Assembly (NCBI GenBank): GCA_964019335.1
Contig: OZ025652.1
Coordinates: forward strand, 558,001-622,000
Length of the DNA stretch: 64,000 nucleotides
Reading direction: 5' to 3'
From: Diplonema japonicum
Lineage: Eukaryota > Euglenozoa > Diplonemea > Diplonemida > Diplonemidae
The notes under the pieces were generated by a model. That model did no database searches. It saw only the letters and a program-made list of their open reading frames with translations, and had not been told where the DNA came from. The translations under genes and the position numbers were made by a program. Shown here piece by piece: positions 16,737 through 25,027 of the stretch (the stretch's first letter is position 1; every line of letters begins with the position of its first letter).

Positions 16737-17798
16737 TCAAAAGTCAATAGGCTTAATAACGGGCTCTGTCAGGGAGGCAGCTAAATTATCGTCGAAAAGC
16801 AGATCGACTGCAGTAGGGCGCAAAGAAGGATCGCGAATCAGCATCGACACCACAAGCTCTTGGATGTTTAAAGGCACCTTCCCCATCCTAGAAATACGAA
16901 GTGACCCTGATAAGATCTCCTTGTTTCGAAACTCCTGTGTCCCATGGCACCACGGTGTCCTCCCCACCACCATACAGTACAAGGTCACACCACATGACCA
17001 CACATCAGCAGGCATACCTGCATACCCACAACTTTCATTGTAAGAAGACAACAATATTTCAGGAGCAATGTAATCAGGAGTTCCGCACTGTTCCAAGAGC
17101 ATGGATCCCCGTCCTATAAGAGTTTCACCTAGACCGAAATCTGTTATTTTCAATGTTTGCCCGTTGTTGTCAATGAGGAGATTAGCTGGTTTAATGTCAC
17201 GATGGCAGATATCCATGCTGTGTATGTATTCTAATCCTCTGACAAGATCTTTGAAGTAAAACATTGCGTCTTTATGGTGAAGCTTCCGGTTGGGGGAGGC
17301 ATCGATGGCTTGTTGAAGAGACCCGCCTGGTGCATAGTCCAGTACGACATGGTACCATTCCTGATCGTCAATAACACCAACTATTCCTATTACGTTTGGG
17401 TGTTCTTTAAGTCGGCGCATGAGGGCGACTTCTCGTTTTGCGGTGTGTTCTAGTTCTCTTCGTCCGATTTTTTTCTTCCAGTAGGATTTCAAGGCGTACT
17501 CACAACCGGTTTTTGAGTGTGTTCCCTTTGTGACCACCGCCCACGTACCCTTTCCCAGTTCCTCGCCGATTTTAAGATTGCCGATTGTTTCCGGTAGGGT
17601 ACTCATCGGCTTTCCGCTCGCGGACAGGCTGCTCCCTGCCCGTCTCAACACTCTCGGTGATTCGTTGTATTGTATTTTCAGTTTGTTTCTTCTTATAGAA
17701 GTCTCTGTACCCTCTGATGTTTGTACTGTGCTTGGACTTCCCTCGCTCTTTGGCAACTCCTCTGAACTCTCTTCTATTTTTGTATTTGCGCATCCCAT
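16737..17798 (-). CDS. N-acylated Ser/Thr protein kinase 1
   Basis: 353 aa from ATG 17798; the start gives MGCANTK, a consensus for N-myristoylation of G2 and palmitoylation of C3, and the 18 residues upstream are only poly-K. Residues 10-70 are S/T/E-rich linker. Kinase domain about 76-340: GKGTWAVV loop at 82, K104, E123, HRDIKPAN with D201, D220-FG followed by LGE, CGTPDYIAPE at 238. All catalytic residues are present. The activation loop and domain resemble CAMK-type kinases. It probably works at a membrane. A close relative with the same design is at 23642-24709. Just downstream on the minus strand is the intergenic stretch; upstream is the second protease. Confidence 0.92.
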   Translation of the reverse strand: MGCANTKIEESSEELPKSEGSPSTVQTSEGTETSIRRNKLKIQYNESPRVLRRAGSSLSASGKPMSTLPETIGNLKIGEELGKGTWAVVTKGTHSKTGCEYALKSYWKKKIGRRELEHTAKREVALMRRLKEHPNVIGIVGVIDDQEWYHVVLDYAPGGSLQQAIDASPNRKLHHKDAMFYFKDLVRGLEYIHSMDICHRDIKPANLLIDNNGQTLKITDFGLGETLIGRGSMLLEQCGTPDYIAPEILLSSYNESCGYAGMPADVWSCGVTLYCMVVGRTPWCHGTQEFRNKEILSGSLRISRMGKVPLNIQELVVSMLIRDPSLRPTAVDLLFDDNLAASLTEPVIKPIDF

Positions 17799-18304
17799 TT
17801 TTTTTTTTTTTTTTTTTTTCTTGCGCCTCCCAAACAGAAGGCAAGATTGCAACTATTGGTGGGGTTTATTTTTTTTTTTTTTTTATATTTTTTTTTGTTT
17901 TTTTTATTCCCACGCAAAAAAAAAAAAAAGAAAATAAAAAAGAAGAAATAAAAATTTAAAAAAAGAAAAAAAAAGAAGAAAAATAACAAAAAAAACCTCG
18001 TGGTTCCGTATGAAAGGCCAAGGTTGCCTTTGCACAGGGATGCCAAGAAAGTAAGCAGAACGACATGTCATTGCACGCTGTTTCGCCCGCCGCACGGGAC
18101 AGACTATGAAACAAAAAAGGAAAAAAAAGAAAATTCAGAAACATGAAGAGGGACTCCTCATTTTAACTGGACGTTGGGTGGTGGGTGAAAAGAAGAAAGA
18201 AAAGGAAAGAAGCAAATTTGAAAAAGTAGCACTTGCTGCTGTTTTGTGTTTTCATTTCATCATCATCATCATCATCATCATCATTGTTATCAACAACAAC
18301 GCTT

Positions 18305-19279
18305 TCAGATCTCGGAGGTGCAGGGGGACTTGTTGAGGCCGCACTCGTTGGCACCCCTCTTGACCCTGATGTAGCCGTTCTCGCCCCAAGATGCCCCCCA
18401 GGAGTTCTTGATGATCCAGTAGTCGGCGGCGTAGCCAACGATGAGGACACCGTGGTCAAGGGTGCAGACCTCACAGCAGTTGGTGAGGATGCCTCCGTTG
18501 TAGGTCTGCCACTTGGTGGCGTCCACAGCGATGGAGAGGGGCCCGCTGGGACCGACGAACTCGGCCATCGCGTTCTCGTTGTGTGCGATGTCCTTGTGGC
18601 CCTTGATGGTGGCCCCCACCGCCTTCCCGGACACGTCGTGGCACACCCCGCTGAACCCGTCGCCAGAGGTGTAGTGGTACGAGGCCTCCGTCACGATCTG
18701 CCCGTTGTGTGTCTGCTGCAGCCACTTGAAGGCGTTGTCCATGAGACCACCGTTGCAGCCGTCGTCGATCTTGTCGCACGACACCAGCTCCTGCTCCGAC
18801 AGCGAGGTCAGGGTGTTCCCCGCAAGGAACCACTGGCCCTCGATCCCTCCGGTTGTGGAGAAGGCCCAGCAGCTCCCGCACTGAGCCTGGTTCTTCACGT
18901 GGGTCACAGCTCCCTTTGTCCTCCAGTCCACCTCTGTGGGGGCTCCCGAAGTTGCCGAGGCGGTGTAGGCCGGTCCCTCCTTCTCAACAACCTTCAGGTT
19001 GTGGTACACCTTGAACTCCTCAGAAGACAGGTCAGAGAACCTGTTCACCCCGAAGGTTGCCCCCATCGCCTGCTCCTTCTCGTACTGGGCTCCCTTCAAA
19101 AGGTTCTTGGTGAAGATCTGGAACCTCCTCTCCTCCTCGGCAGCGCTGCTGTAGGCCTTGTTGTAGTCAGCCTTGAAGGTCCTGAACATCGTCCTCGAGT
19201 TCATCCTGATGTAGTCCTCAGACAGACCCTGCGCGCACCCCGCCAGCAGGGCGATCATCACTGCAGTACCGCAACGCAT
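18305..19279 (-). CDS. cathepsin L-like cysteine protease, copy 2
   Basis: 324 aa, same protein as at 11799-12773, with catalytic C137, H276 and N292, signal peptide and I29 propeptide. The nucleotide sequence of the gene is also the same as copy 1 wherever I compared. The identity includes the flanking 300 bp on the 3' side and the first kilobase on the 5' side, so the copy is either very recent or kept alike by gene conversion. Confidence 0.95.
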   Translation of the reverse strand: MRCGTAVMIALLAGCAQGLSEDYIRMNSRTMFRTFKADYNKAYSSAAEEERRFQIFTKNLLKGAQYEKEQAMGATFGVNRFSDLSSEEFKVYHNLKVVEKEGPAYTASATSGAPTEVDWRTKGAVTHVKNQAQCGSCWAFSTTGGIEGQWFLAGNTLTSLSEQELVSCDKIDDGCNGGLMDNAFKWLQQTHNGQIVTEASYHYTSGDGFSGVCHDVSGKAVGATIKGHKDIAHNENAMAEFVGPSGPLSIAVDATKWQTYNGGILTNCCEVCTLDHGVLIVGYAADYWIIKNSWGASWGENGYIRVKRGANECGLNKSPCTSEI

Positions 19280-19445
19280 TTTGTGGGTGGTTCTCTTTTT
19301 TTCTTTTTTGCTTTCCTGAGAAAGTGAGGGTGTTGTGTTGTTTTGTCTTGTGGCTTGTAGTTTTAAGTTCTCTTTTCCTTTTTCGTTGTTCTCAGGGAAA
19401 ACAATGTTTTGAAAAAAAAAAATCCAAAGTACAGGCTCAAAAAGA

Positions 19446-19520
19446 ATATCTTGGGTGAGACAGGTACAGCCGAGCTTACCAGTTTGTCGCGAAGAACATC
19501 AGCTGCGTTTAATTCACCCC
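19446..19520 (-). ncRNA. H/ACA-like guide RNA family D, copy 2
   Basis: Same 75-nt unit as 12940-13014, with AGATAT end and the same LSU-complementary arm. Confidence 0.6.
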
Positions 19521-19625
19521 TGTGCCTTGTGTTGGTAAGGATCTTCTTCTTTTTTTTTTTGCCATTCCATTTTGTTTCTTCTTTTTTTTTTTTTTTTTGC
19601 CGTTGTTGTCTTCTCTCTTCTATGG

Positions 19626-19715
19626 TCAGGTGTGGACGAGTTGTTTACCACTTGCCCGAAGGCATCGTATAGGTATAGGGGCGATGTCCAGATAGTAGCT
19701 GTGGTTTGTCATCAT
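19626..19715 (-). ncRNA. box C/D snoRNA family A, copy 3
   Basis: Same 90-nt unit as 13121-13210, flanks as in copy 1. Confidence 0.65.
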
Positions 19716-19751
19716 TCTCAAAAGAAGCTTTTGTTGTTCATTCCCATTTCC

Positions 19752-19820
19752 ACATCTCCCAAACAGTAATGAGAACACGATGGCTACGAGGAAGCAAGCC
19801 CGCCCTTCTGCTGCTGGTCA
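19752..19820 (-). ncRNA. H/ACA-like RNA family B, copy 3
   Basis: Same 69-nt unit as 13247-13315, AGATGT end. Confidence 0.45.
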
Positions 19821-19911
19821 CTCAAAAGAAAGGACTTCCCTCTCTTCCATTTCCCCCATCCCACCACCCCTTTCCCTCCTCATTTCCCAAAAAGGCTCAG
19901 AAAAGGTACTC

Positions 19912-19980
19912 ACATCTCATTCGGCGGGAGGAGGACAGCAGAAGCATCACCCTCAGCCTCCTCCCTCGTCAGAAATGAGG
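19912..19980 (-). ncRNA. H/ACA-like RNA family C, copy 2
   Basis: Same 69-nt unit as 13407-13475. Confidence 0.45.
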
Positions 19981-20204
19981 AATGCCATTGGAGTTTGTTG
20001 TTGGTCATCACAGCCTCCTTCCGGAAAAAAAAACGAAACAAAGGACCACACACACACACACACACACACACACAACAGTAAATCATGACTCAGAAAGTAC
20101 GTTCACTTGCTGCCAGCACAATGGCCAACAGCATCAACAAACAAACCAGCAATTGAGTGAAGTGGTAATCATCTCCACTGTTGCAAAAAAGAAGACACTC
20201 CTGA

Positions 20205-20294
20205 TCAGGTGTGGACGAGTTGTTTACCACTTGCCCGAAGGCATCGTATAGGTATAGGGGCGATGTCCAGATAGTAGCTGTGGTTTGTCATCAT
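20205..20294 (-). ncRNA. box C/D snoRNA family A, copy 4
   Basis: Same 90-nt unit; CTGA/TCAG terminal stem as at 13700-13789. Confidence 0.65.
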
Positions 20295-20349
20295 TTCAGC
20301 GCCTTATTTTCTTTTCTTTTTTTCCTCTCATTCTCTTCTTCTTTTTTCC

Positions 20350-20418
20350 ATATCTCCCAAACAGTAATGAGAACACGATGGCTACGAGGAAGCAAGCCCG
20401 CCCTTCTGCTGCTGGTCA
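20350..20418 (-). ncRNA. H/ACA-like RNA family B, copy 4
   Basis: Same 69-nt unit, AGATAT end. Confidence 0.45.
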
Positions 20419-20496
20419 CCAAAAGCTCAAAGAAGGAAACGATAAGAAAAGAAGAAAGACAAGCAGGACAACCAAGAGTGTCGGTGGGCAAAGACA

Positions 20497-20588
20497 TCAG
20501 AACCTAATTGTGGTTGTTGCCGCTCATGAGCTTCCCCGATCTGGTCGAGGGCTTCGCGAAGAGGAATCCAAGTACAAGAGATCATCAC
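20497..20588 (-). ncRNA. box C/D snoRNA family E, copy 2
   Basis: Same 92-nt unit and terminal stem as 13992-14083. Confidence 0.65.
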
Positions 20589-20780
20589 TTGTCTGCCGGG
20601 GGTTTGCTTTCCGATGCAAGAAAAAGAAAAGCTCAAAAGTTCATTCTTCAGACAAAATAGAAACTGTCAAATCCAGGGGTAGAAGCACAACAGACAGTTG
20701 TGCCTGTTCATTTGGGGAAAGAAGAATGGGTGATTGGTCTCATCATGTGTGTGGGTTCTCTTCAAAGGCACAAATGTTAC

Positions 20781-20855
20781 ACATCTTGGGTGAGACAGGT
20801 ACAGCCGAGCTTACCAGTTTGTCGCGAAGAACATCAGCTGCGTTTAATTCACCCC
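20781..20855 (-). ncRNA. H/ACA-like guide RNA family D, copy 3
   Basis: Same stems and guide arms as 12940-13014; here the end is AGATGT, so the AGA box is kept while the next bases vary. Confidence 0.6.
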
Positions 20856-20909
20856 TGTGTCTTGTGGTGGTAAGGATCCCTCTCTTTTGCTTTCGTCTCT
20901 CTTCTATGG

Positions 20910-20999
20910 TCAGGTGTGGACGAGTTGTTTACCACTTGCCCGAAGGCATCGTATAGGTATAGGGGCGATGTCCAGATAGTAGCTGTGGTTTGTCATCAT
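20910..20999 (-). ncRNA. box C/D snoRNA family A, copy 5
   Basis: Same 90-nt unit as 13121-13210. Confidence 0.65.
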
Positions 21000-21040
21000 T
21001 CTCAAAAGAAGCTTTTGTTGTTCTTTTTTTCCCCATTTCC

Positions 21041-21109
21041 ACATCTCCCAAACAGTAATGAGAACACGATGGCTACGAGGAAGCAAGCCCGCCCTTCTGC
21101 TGCTGGTCA
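21041..21109 (-). ncRNA. H/ACA-like RNA family B, copy 5
   Basis: Same 69-nt unit. It is fused directly to a truncated module C remnant at 21110, the scar of a deletion inside the cassette. Confidence 0.45.
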
Positions 21110-21293
21110 CCATTGGAGTTTGTTGTTGGTCATCACAGCCTCCTTCCGGAAAAGAACGAAACAAAGGACCACACACACACACACACACACACAACAGTAA
21201 ATCATGACTCAGAAGTACGTTCACTTGCTGCCAGCACAATGGCCAACAGCATCAACAAACAAACCAGCAATTGAGTGAAGTGGTAATCATCTC

Positions 21294-21371
21294 TGGTGCT
21301 GTAGGGTCCGCGGTGTGCGTTTCTTGTTTGCAGGAAACAAAGATAATGCTGTAAAAAGGAGAAGATACCCC

Positions 21372-21402
<31 letters not shown>

Positions 21403-23009
21403 ACACATTTCAATCATTTAAGAACATTCAGAAGCAAAGCGCTTTTGGGTAAAGTGATTATCCCGAAGTTACGCTGAGTTGCCTTCTTCCGATTGCTTTT
21501 GTTCCCTCCCTTTTCAGCAAGCAAAAAACAAAGAGAAAGAAGAGAACAGCCAATAAAGGTACTGGGGGGGGGGGGGGGGGGGGGGACTAAGAGGACATGT
21601 AAGTTTTGCATTTTGTGCAGGGGGAGCAAGGGAGGTGAGAAAAAAAAAAAGCTTTTTGAGAAAGAGCGGGAACCGAAAAAAAAAAGATTTTTCGCATTTT
21701 TTTTTTGCCTCACCACCCTCCGTGGATTCTTTTCTGCTCTACCCTCACCCCCCCCCCCTTTTTTCTCCTTTTTCTTGGTTCACATTATTTCTACTGGATA
21801 AACAAAGAGGGCTACATTGGTAAAGAAGGTGGGAATGGAAAAAAAAAAAAAAAAGATGGGAGTTGAAAAATGGATCGTAGGGAGAAAAAGATAAAAAGAA
21901 AGAAAAACTGACCGAAAGATATAAAATACTTGAATTATACATATTCTCATACTCTTCTTTTCTTTGAAGAGACAAAAAAAAGGGGGAGAAAAAAAAAAAG
22001 AAGCCTTTCCACGCACGGCCTGATCCCATGTTATAGGCTATTAGCCACATATACACAAGAGCGAGACACAAAAAAGAGAGAAAAAAAAGGTACCTAATTG
22101 TTTTCTTCAGAACATGTGCAGCTTTATAAAAAAAATATTAAAAAATAAAAGACTCTCGTAGCATTCGTTAACCCTCCTATTCTTTTTTCTTTTTTTTTTC
22201 TTTTCGTTATTTTGTTGATAGTTATCATGGTATTTTTTTTTTTTTTTTTAAAAATAAGAAACCTGGGACGAGGCGGGAGGAGCTTTATTGCAATTCAGAG
22301 TAGACAAAGAGAATGTTTTTTTTTTTTTTTTTTTTTGTTTCAAAAACAAAAAAAAAAGGTTAAGATTCTGGACAAAAAAAAAAAGAAACACGTACCCATA
22401 GACGGAAGATGAAAAAGGGCACTTTTTTAAAAGTGGGAAATTTGAGCATTAAGCAATGTCCCAGTCAAACAAAAAGTACTGAAAGCAAAAAAAAAAGGTA
22501 GGGGGGAGCATAAAAAGAATTAAAAAAGCTGATTGATCAGCCCCCGTCTGTGGCAAGGGTTTTGGAAAAAAAAAAAAAAAAAAAAAAAAAAAACAAGAGA
22601 ATCTCCCTTTTTTTTTTCTTTCGTCTCTTTAGCTTTCTGTTCTCATTTTTAAATTTCTTTTTATACCTAGGGCTGGGGCAAGTGGGAAAAAAAAAAAAAA
22701 AAAAAAGCCTTCAGCAAAGTCAAAATAGTCTAGTAGAACAGGGGGAAGAAAAAAAGGAGGGGGGGGGGGGGGGGGGGGAGAATAGGGCACCGTAAATAGT
22801 CAACAACATAAACACAAAGGAGTGTGAACTACTGCCACAGCAAATTTCTCCCTTCCCCTCCCCAGTTTTTTTTTTCTTCTTTTTTTTTTCTGATCTTCTG
22901 CATGTACAGAAGAATTATATTTCCTTCTTTTTCCTGGTTTTTTTACTTCATCCCAGACATTTAATTTACCACCAGTTTAAAGAAGTAGAGTGTGCTCATG
23001 ATGCATGCA
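21294..23009. other. intergenic, homopolymer-rich
   Basis: No gene is seen. It includes a C run followed by a CA array (21368-21406), G runs near 21565 and 22758, and many A/T runs. Confidence 0.6.
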
Positions 23010-23130
23010 TTAGTCCAGCAAAGCAGTGGACCCAGTTTCGATAGCCTTATTCGTTATTTCGTTTTTCACTGTGTACAGCTTGCCCCTCTGGTATGCACTC
23101 TCGGAAGAGCGGCAAATATCAGCTAACAAA
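23010..23130 (-). CDS. possible terminal exon of a small unknown protein
   Basis: An open frame ending at stop 23010 encodes about 40 ordinary-looking residues (ADICRSSESAYQRGKLYTV and on to TGSTALLD) just after a homopolymer block on the minus strand; TTTGTTAG before GCTGATATT could be an acceptor. An upstream ATG near 23235 (MAFFREGN) might start the gene, but I cannot find a good donor. No family recognised. Confidence 0.3.
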
Positions 23131-23141
23131 GCTTTTTTACC

Positions 23142-23180
<39 letters not shown>

Positions 23181-23641
23181 CAAAAAAAAATAAAAGTCGT
23201 GAGCGATTTCTATTTCCCTCCCGAAAGAACGCCATTTTGATCTTGATATAGCAGGAAACAAAAAAAGTTTTTTTTAATATTGGAGGAGGGCAGGTGATAG
23301 AATAAGAGACACCATTCCCTCTCCTTTCTAAATATATTTGGTGCATGTGGGAGGTGTTACCCACAGAGGGAAAAAAAAAAAAGAAAAAGAAAAAAATAGG
23401 TGGAAATAATATATTTTAAAAAAAAGAGGGCACCATCCGTCTCCGCTTTTCTTCTCTTTCTCTTGTTATTTATTCATCCCTTCATTACATTTATTTCTTC
23501 CCCCCCCCCCCCCACAAGACTCAGGACAGGCAAATAAATCAAAAAAAAGGGGAAATAGGGCAAAAAAAATATTGGTACACGAAGAGATTTAAAAAAAAAA
23601 AAAAAAAAAAAAAAATGTTCCCATCTTTTCCGTTGTGGTGT

Positions 23642-24709
23642 TCACAAATAAACAGTTTTCGCAGGGGTTTGCAGCCAGGGGTGGGCAAGAACCTGGCTTG
23701 CCGAGGGACGATTCTCTGGCTTGAGCTGGAACAGCAGTTCCAGCAGGTTATTGAGCTCCTTGGAATACCGCTGCAGCTTCGGCGACTTATAATTCGCATT
23801 TGCAATTTGTTTGTGTTTGAATTTACTGGACGCCCCGGCCCACGGAGGCCTCGAGAACAACATAACATATAAAGTGACTCCACTGGACCAGATATCCGCC
23901 TTCTGCCCATTGTACCCTGCTTGCGAAATCACCTCAGGAGCGATAAAATCAGGTGTGCCACATATCTCAGAAAGGGTGGAATTGGAGCTTTTGAGTATCT
24001 CACCCAAACCGAAATCCGTCAGCATGACCTTCCCACCACCTATGAGGAGATTAGAAGGCTTCAAATCCCTGTGACATATTTTATGGTTGTGAATGTACTT
24101 TACGGCGATCATCATTTCTTTAAAGGCTGTTTTTGCTTGTGCCTCTGTCATCGGGCATTTGTTGAGAACATCTTGCATGTCCCTTCCGCCCAAATCTACT
24201 ATCATGTGGAGCCAGATCCTATCCTCTACGACATCTCGTAGACCAACAATGTTGGTGTGGTCCTTTAATTGTTTCAGGATTCTGATTTCCCGCCGTGCCG
24301 TGTAGTCCAGGTTGTTCCTGTCCACCTTCTTTTTGTTGAAGGACTTCACTGCAAACCTAGTACCCGTTCCTTGATGTTGGCATTCATGGACAGTCGCCCA
24401 AGTTCCTTTGCCTAAGTAGCCGGTGACCTCATAGGACCCTATTAGTCTAGGAACACCTTTGTTCATTCCATTTGGTGGTAAAGAGGATAAGGTGTCTGTG
24501 TCAGGCCCTTTCGTGTGGCACACTAGCAATTCGTCCACCTCTTTGTTGCCCTGAAGCGAGCGTGTATTTGTGCTGTTGTTGGTTGTGTTGTAGCTGTCTT
24601 GAGAGGCCTGCAAAAGGTTTTGGTTTTGCTGTTGGATTTTCTCGTGCTGGTGGTTCTCGAAGGGGCTGTTGGTGTTTGGTTTTTTCGCGGTCGATTGTTC
24701 ACAGCCCAT
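23642..24709 (-). CDS. N-acylated Ser/Thr protein kinase 2
   Basis: 355 aa from ATG 24709, giving MGCEQST, again a myristoylation plus palmitoylation start; the longer frame upstream is K/N homopolymer. Residues 10-85 are N/Q/S/T-rich and probably disordered. Kinase domain about 93-347: GKGTWATV loop at 100, K122, E141, HRDLKPSN with D215, D232-FG followed by LGE, CGTPDFIAPE at 250. It shares the GTWA loop, the DFGLGE signature and the overall plan with the kinase at 16737-17798, so the two are paralogues. Likely a membrane-tethered CAMK-like kinase. Confidence 0.92.
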   Translation of the reverse strand: MGCEQSTAKKPNTNSPFENHQHEKIQQQNQNLLQASQDSYNTTNNSTNTRSLQGNKEVDELLVCHTKGPDTDTLSSLPPNGMNKGVPRLIGSYEVTGYLGKGTWATVHECQHQGTGTRFAVKSFNKKKVDRNNLDYTARREIRILKQLKDHTNIVGLRDVVEDRIWLHMIVDLGGRDMQDVLNKCPMTEAQAKTAFKEMMIAVKYIHNHKICHRDLKPSNLLIGGGKVMLTDFGLGEILKSSNSTLSEICGTPDFIAPEVISQAGYNGQKADIWSSGVTLYVMLFSRPPWAGASSKFKHKQIANANYKSPKLQRYSKELNNLLELLFQLKPENRPSASQVLAHPWLQTPAKTVYL

Positions 24710-25027
24710 ATTATTATTTTTTTTTTGGTTTTTTTGGGGTTTTTTTTTGTTTTTTTTTTTGTTGTTGTACCCCCTCCCCTCCCTCCTGATCAACCCTTAG
24801 AGAACTACATATCATAAAAAAAAAAAAAAAAAAAAAAAAGAAGGCACACCCATTTTAAAAAAAAAGAAAAAAAAAACTATAGCGCGAAGAGTGAGACAAA
24901 AAAAAAAAACGTGGAAAATAATGGAGCGTGTGAAGGGGAGAGGCAACGTATAGGGGGGAAGGGAAATGGGAATAAACTAAAGCAAAAAAAAAAGAAACGA
25001 AAAGATACCCCCCCCCCCCCCCCATAT
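24710..25027. other. intergenic, homopolymer-rich
   Basis: Poly-T, poly-A and an 18-nt C run before the stop of the globin-kinase gene. Nothing else seen. Confidence 0.6.

Larger units (their letters stand above)
17995..21293. repeat. protease/small-RNA segmental repeat, copy 2
   Basis: As copy 1 but without a NADAR gene next to it (a kinase takes that place) and with an extra partial cassette at 20747-21293 (D, A, B, truncated C, F). It ends at the C-like box of module F. Confidence 0.85.

Noticed and set aside
20285-20956. 223-aa plus-strand ORF across the small-RNA cassette (similar ones in the other copies)
   Set aside because: It runs antisense through several C/D and hairpin modules and changes frame between copies; the modules explain the conservation better.
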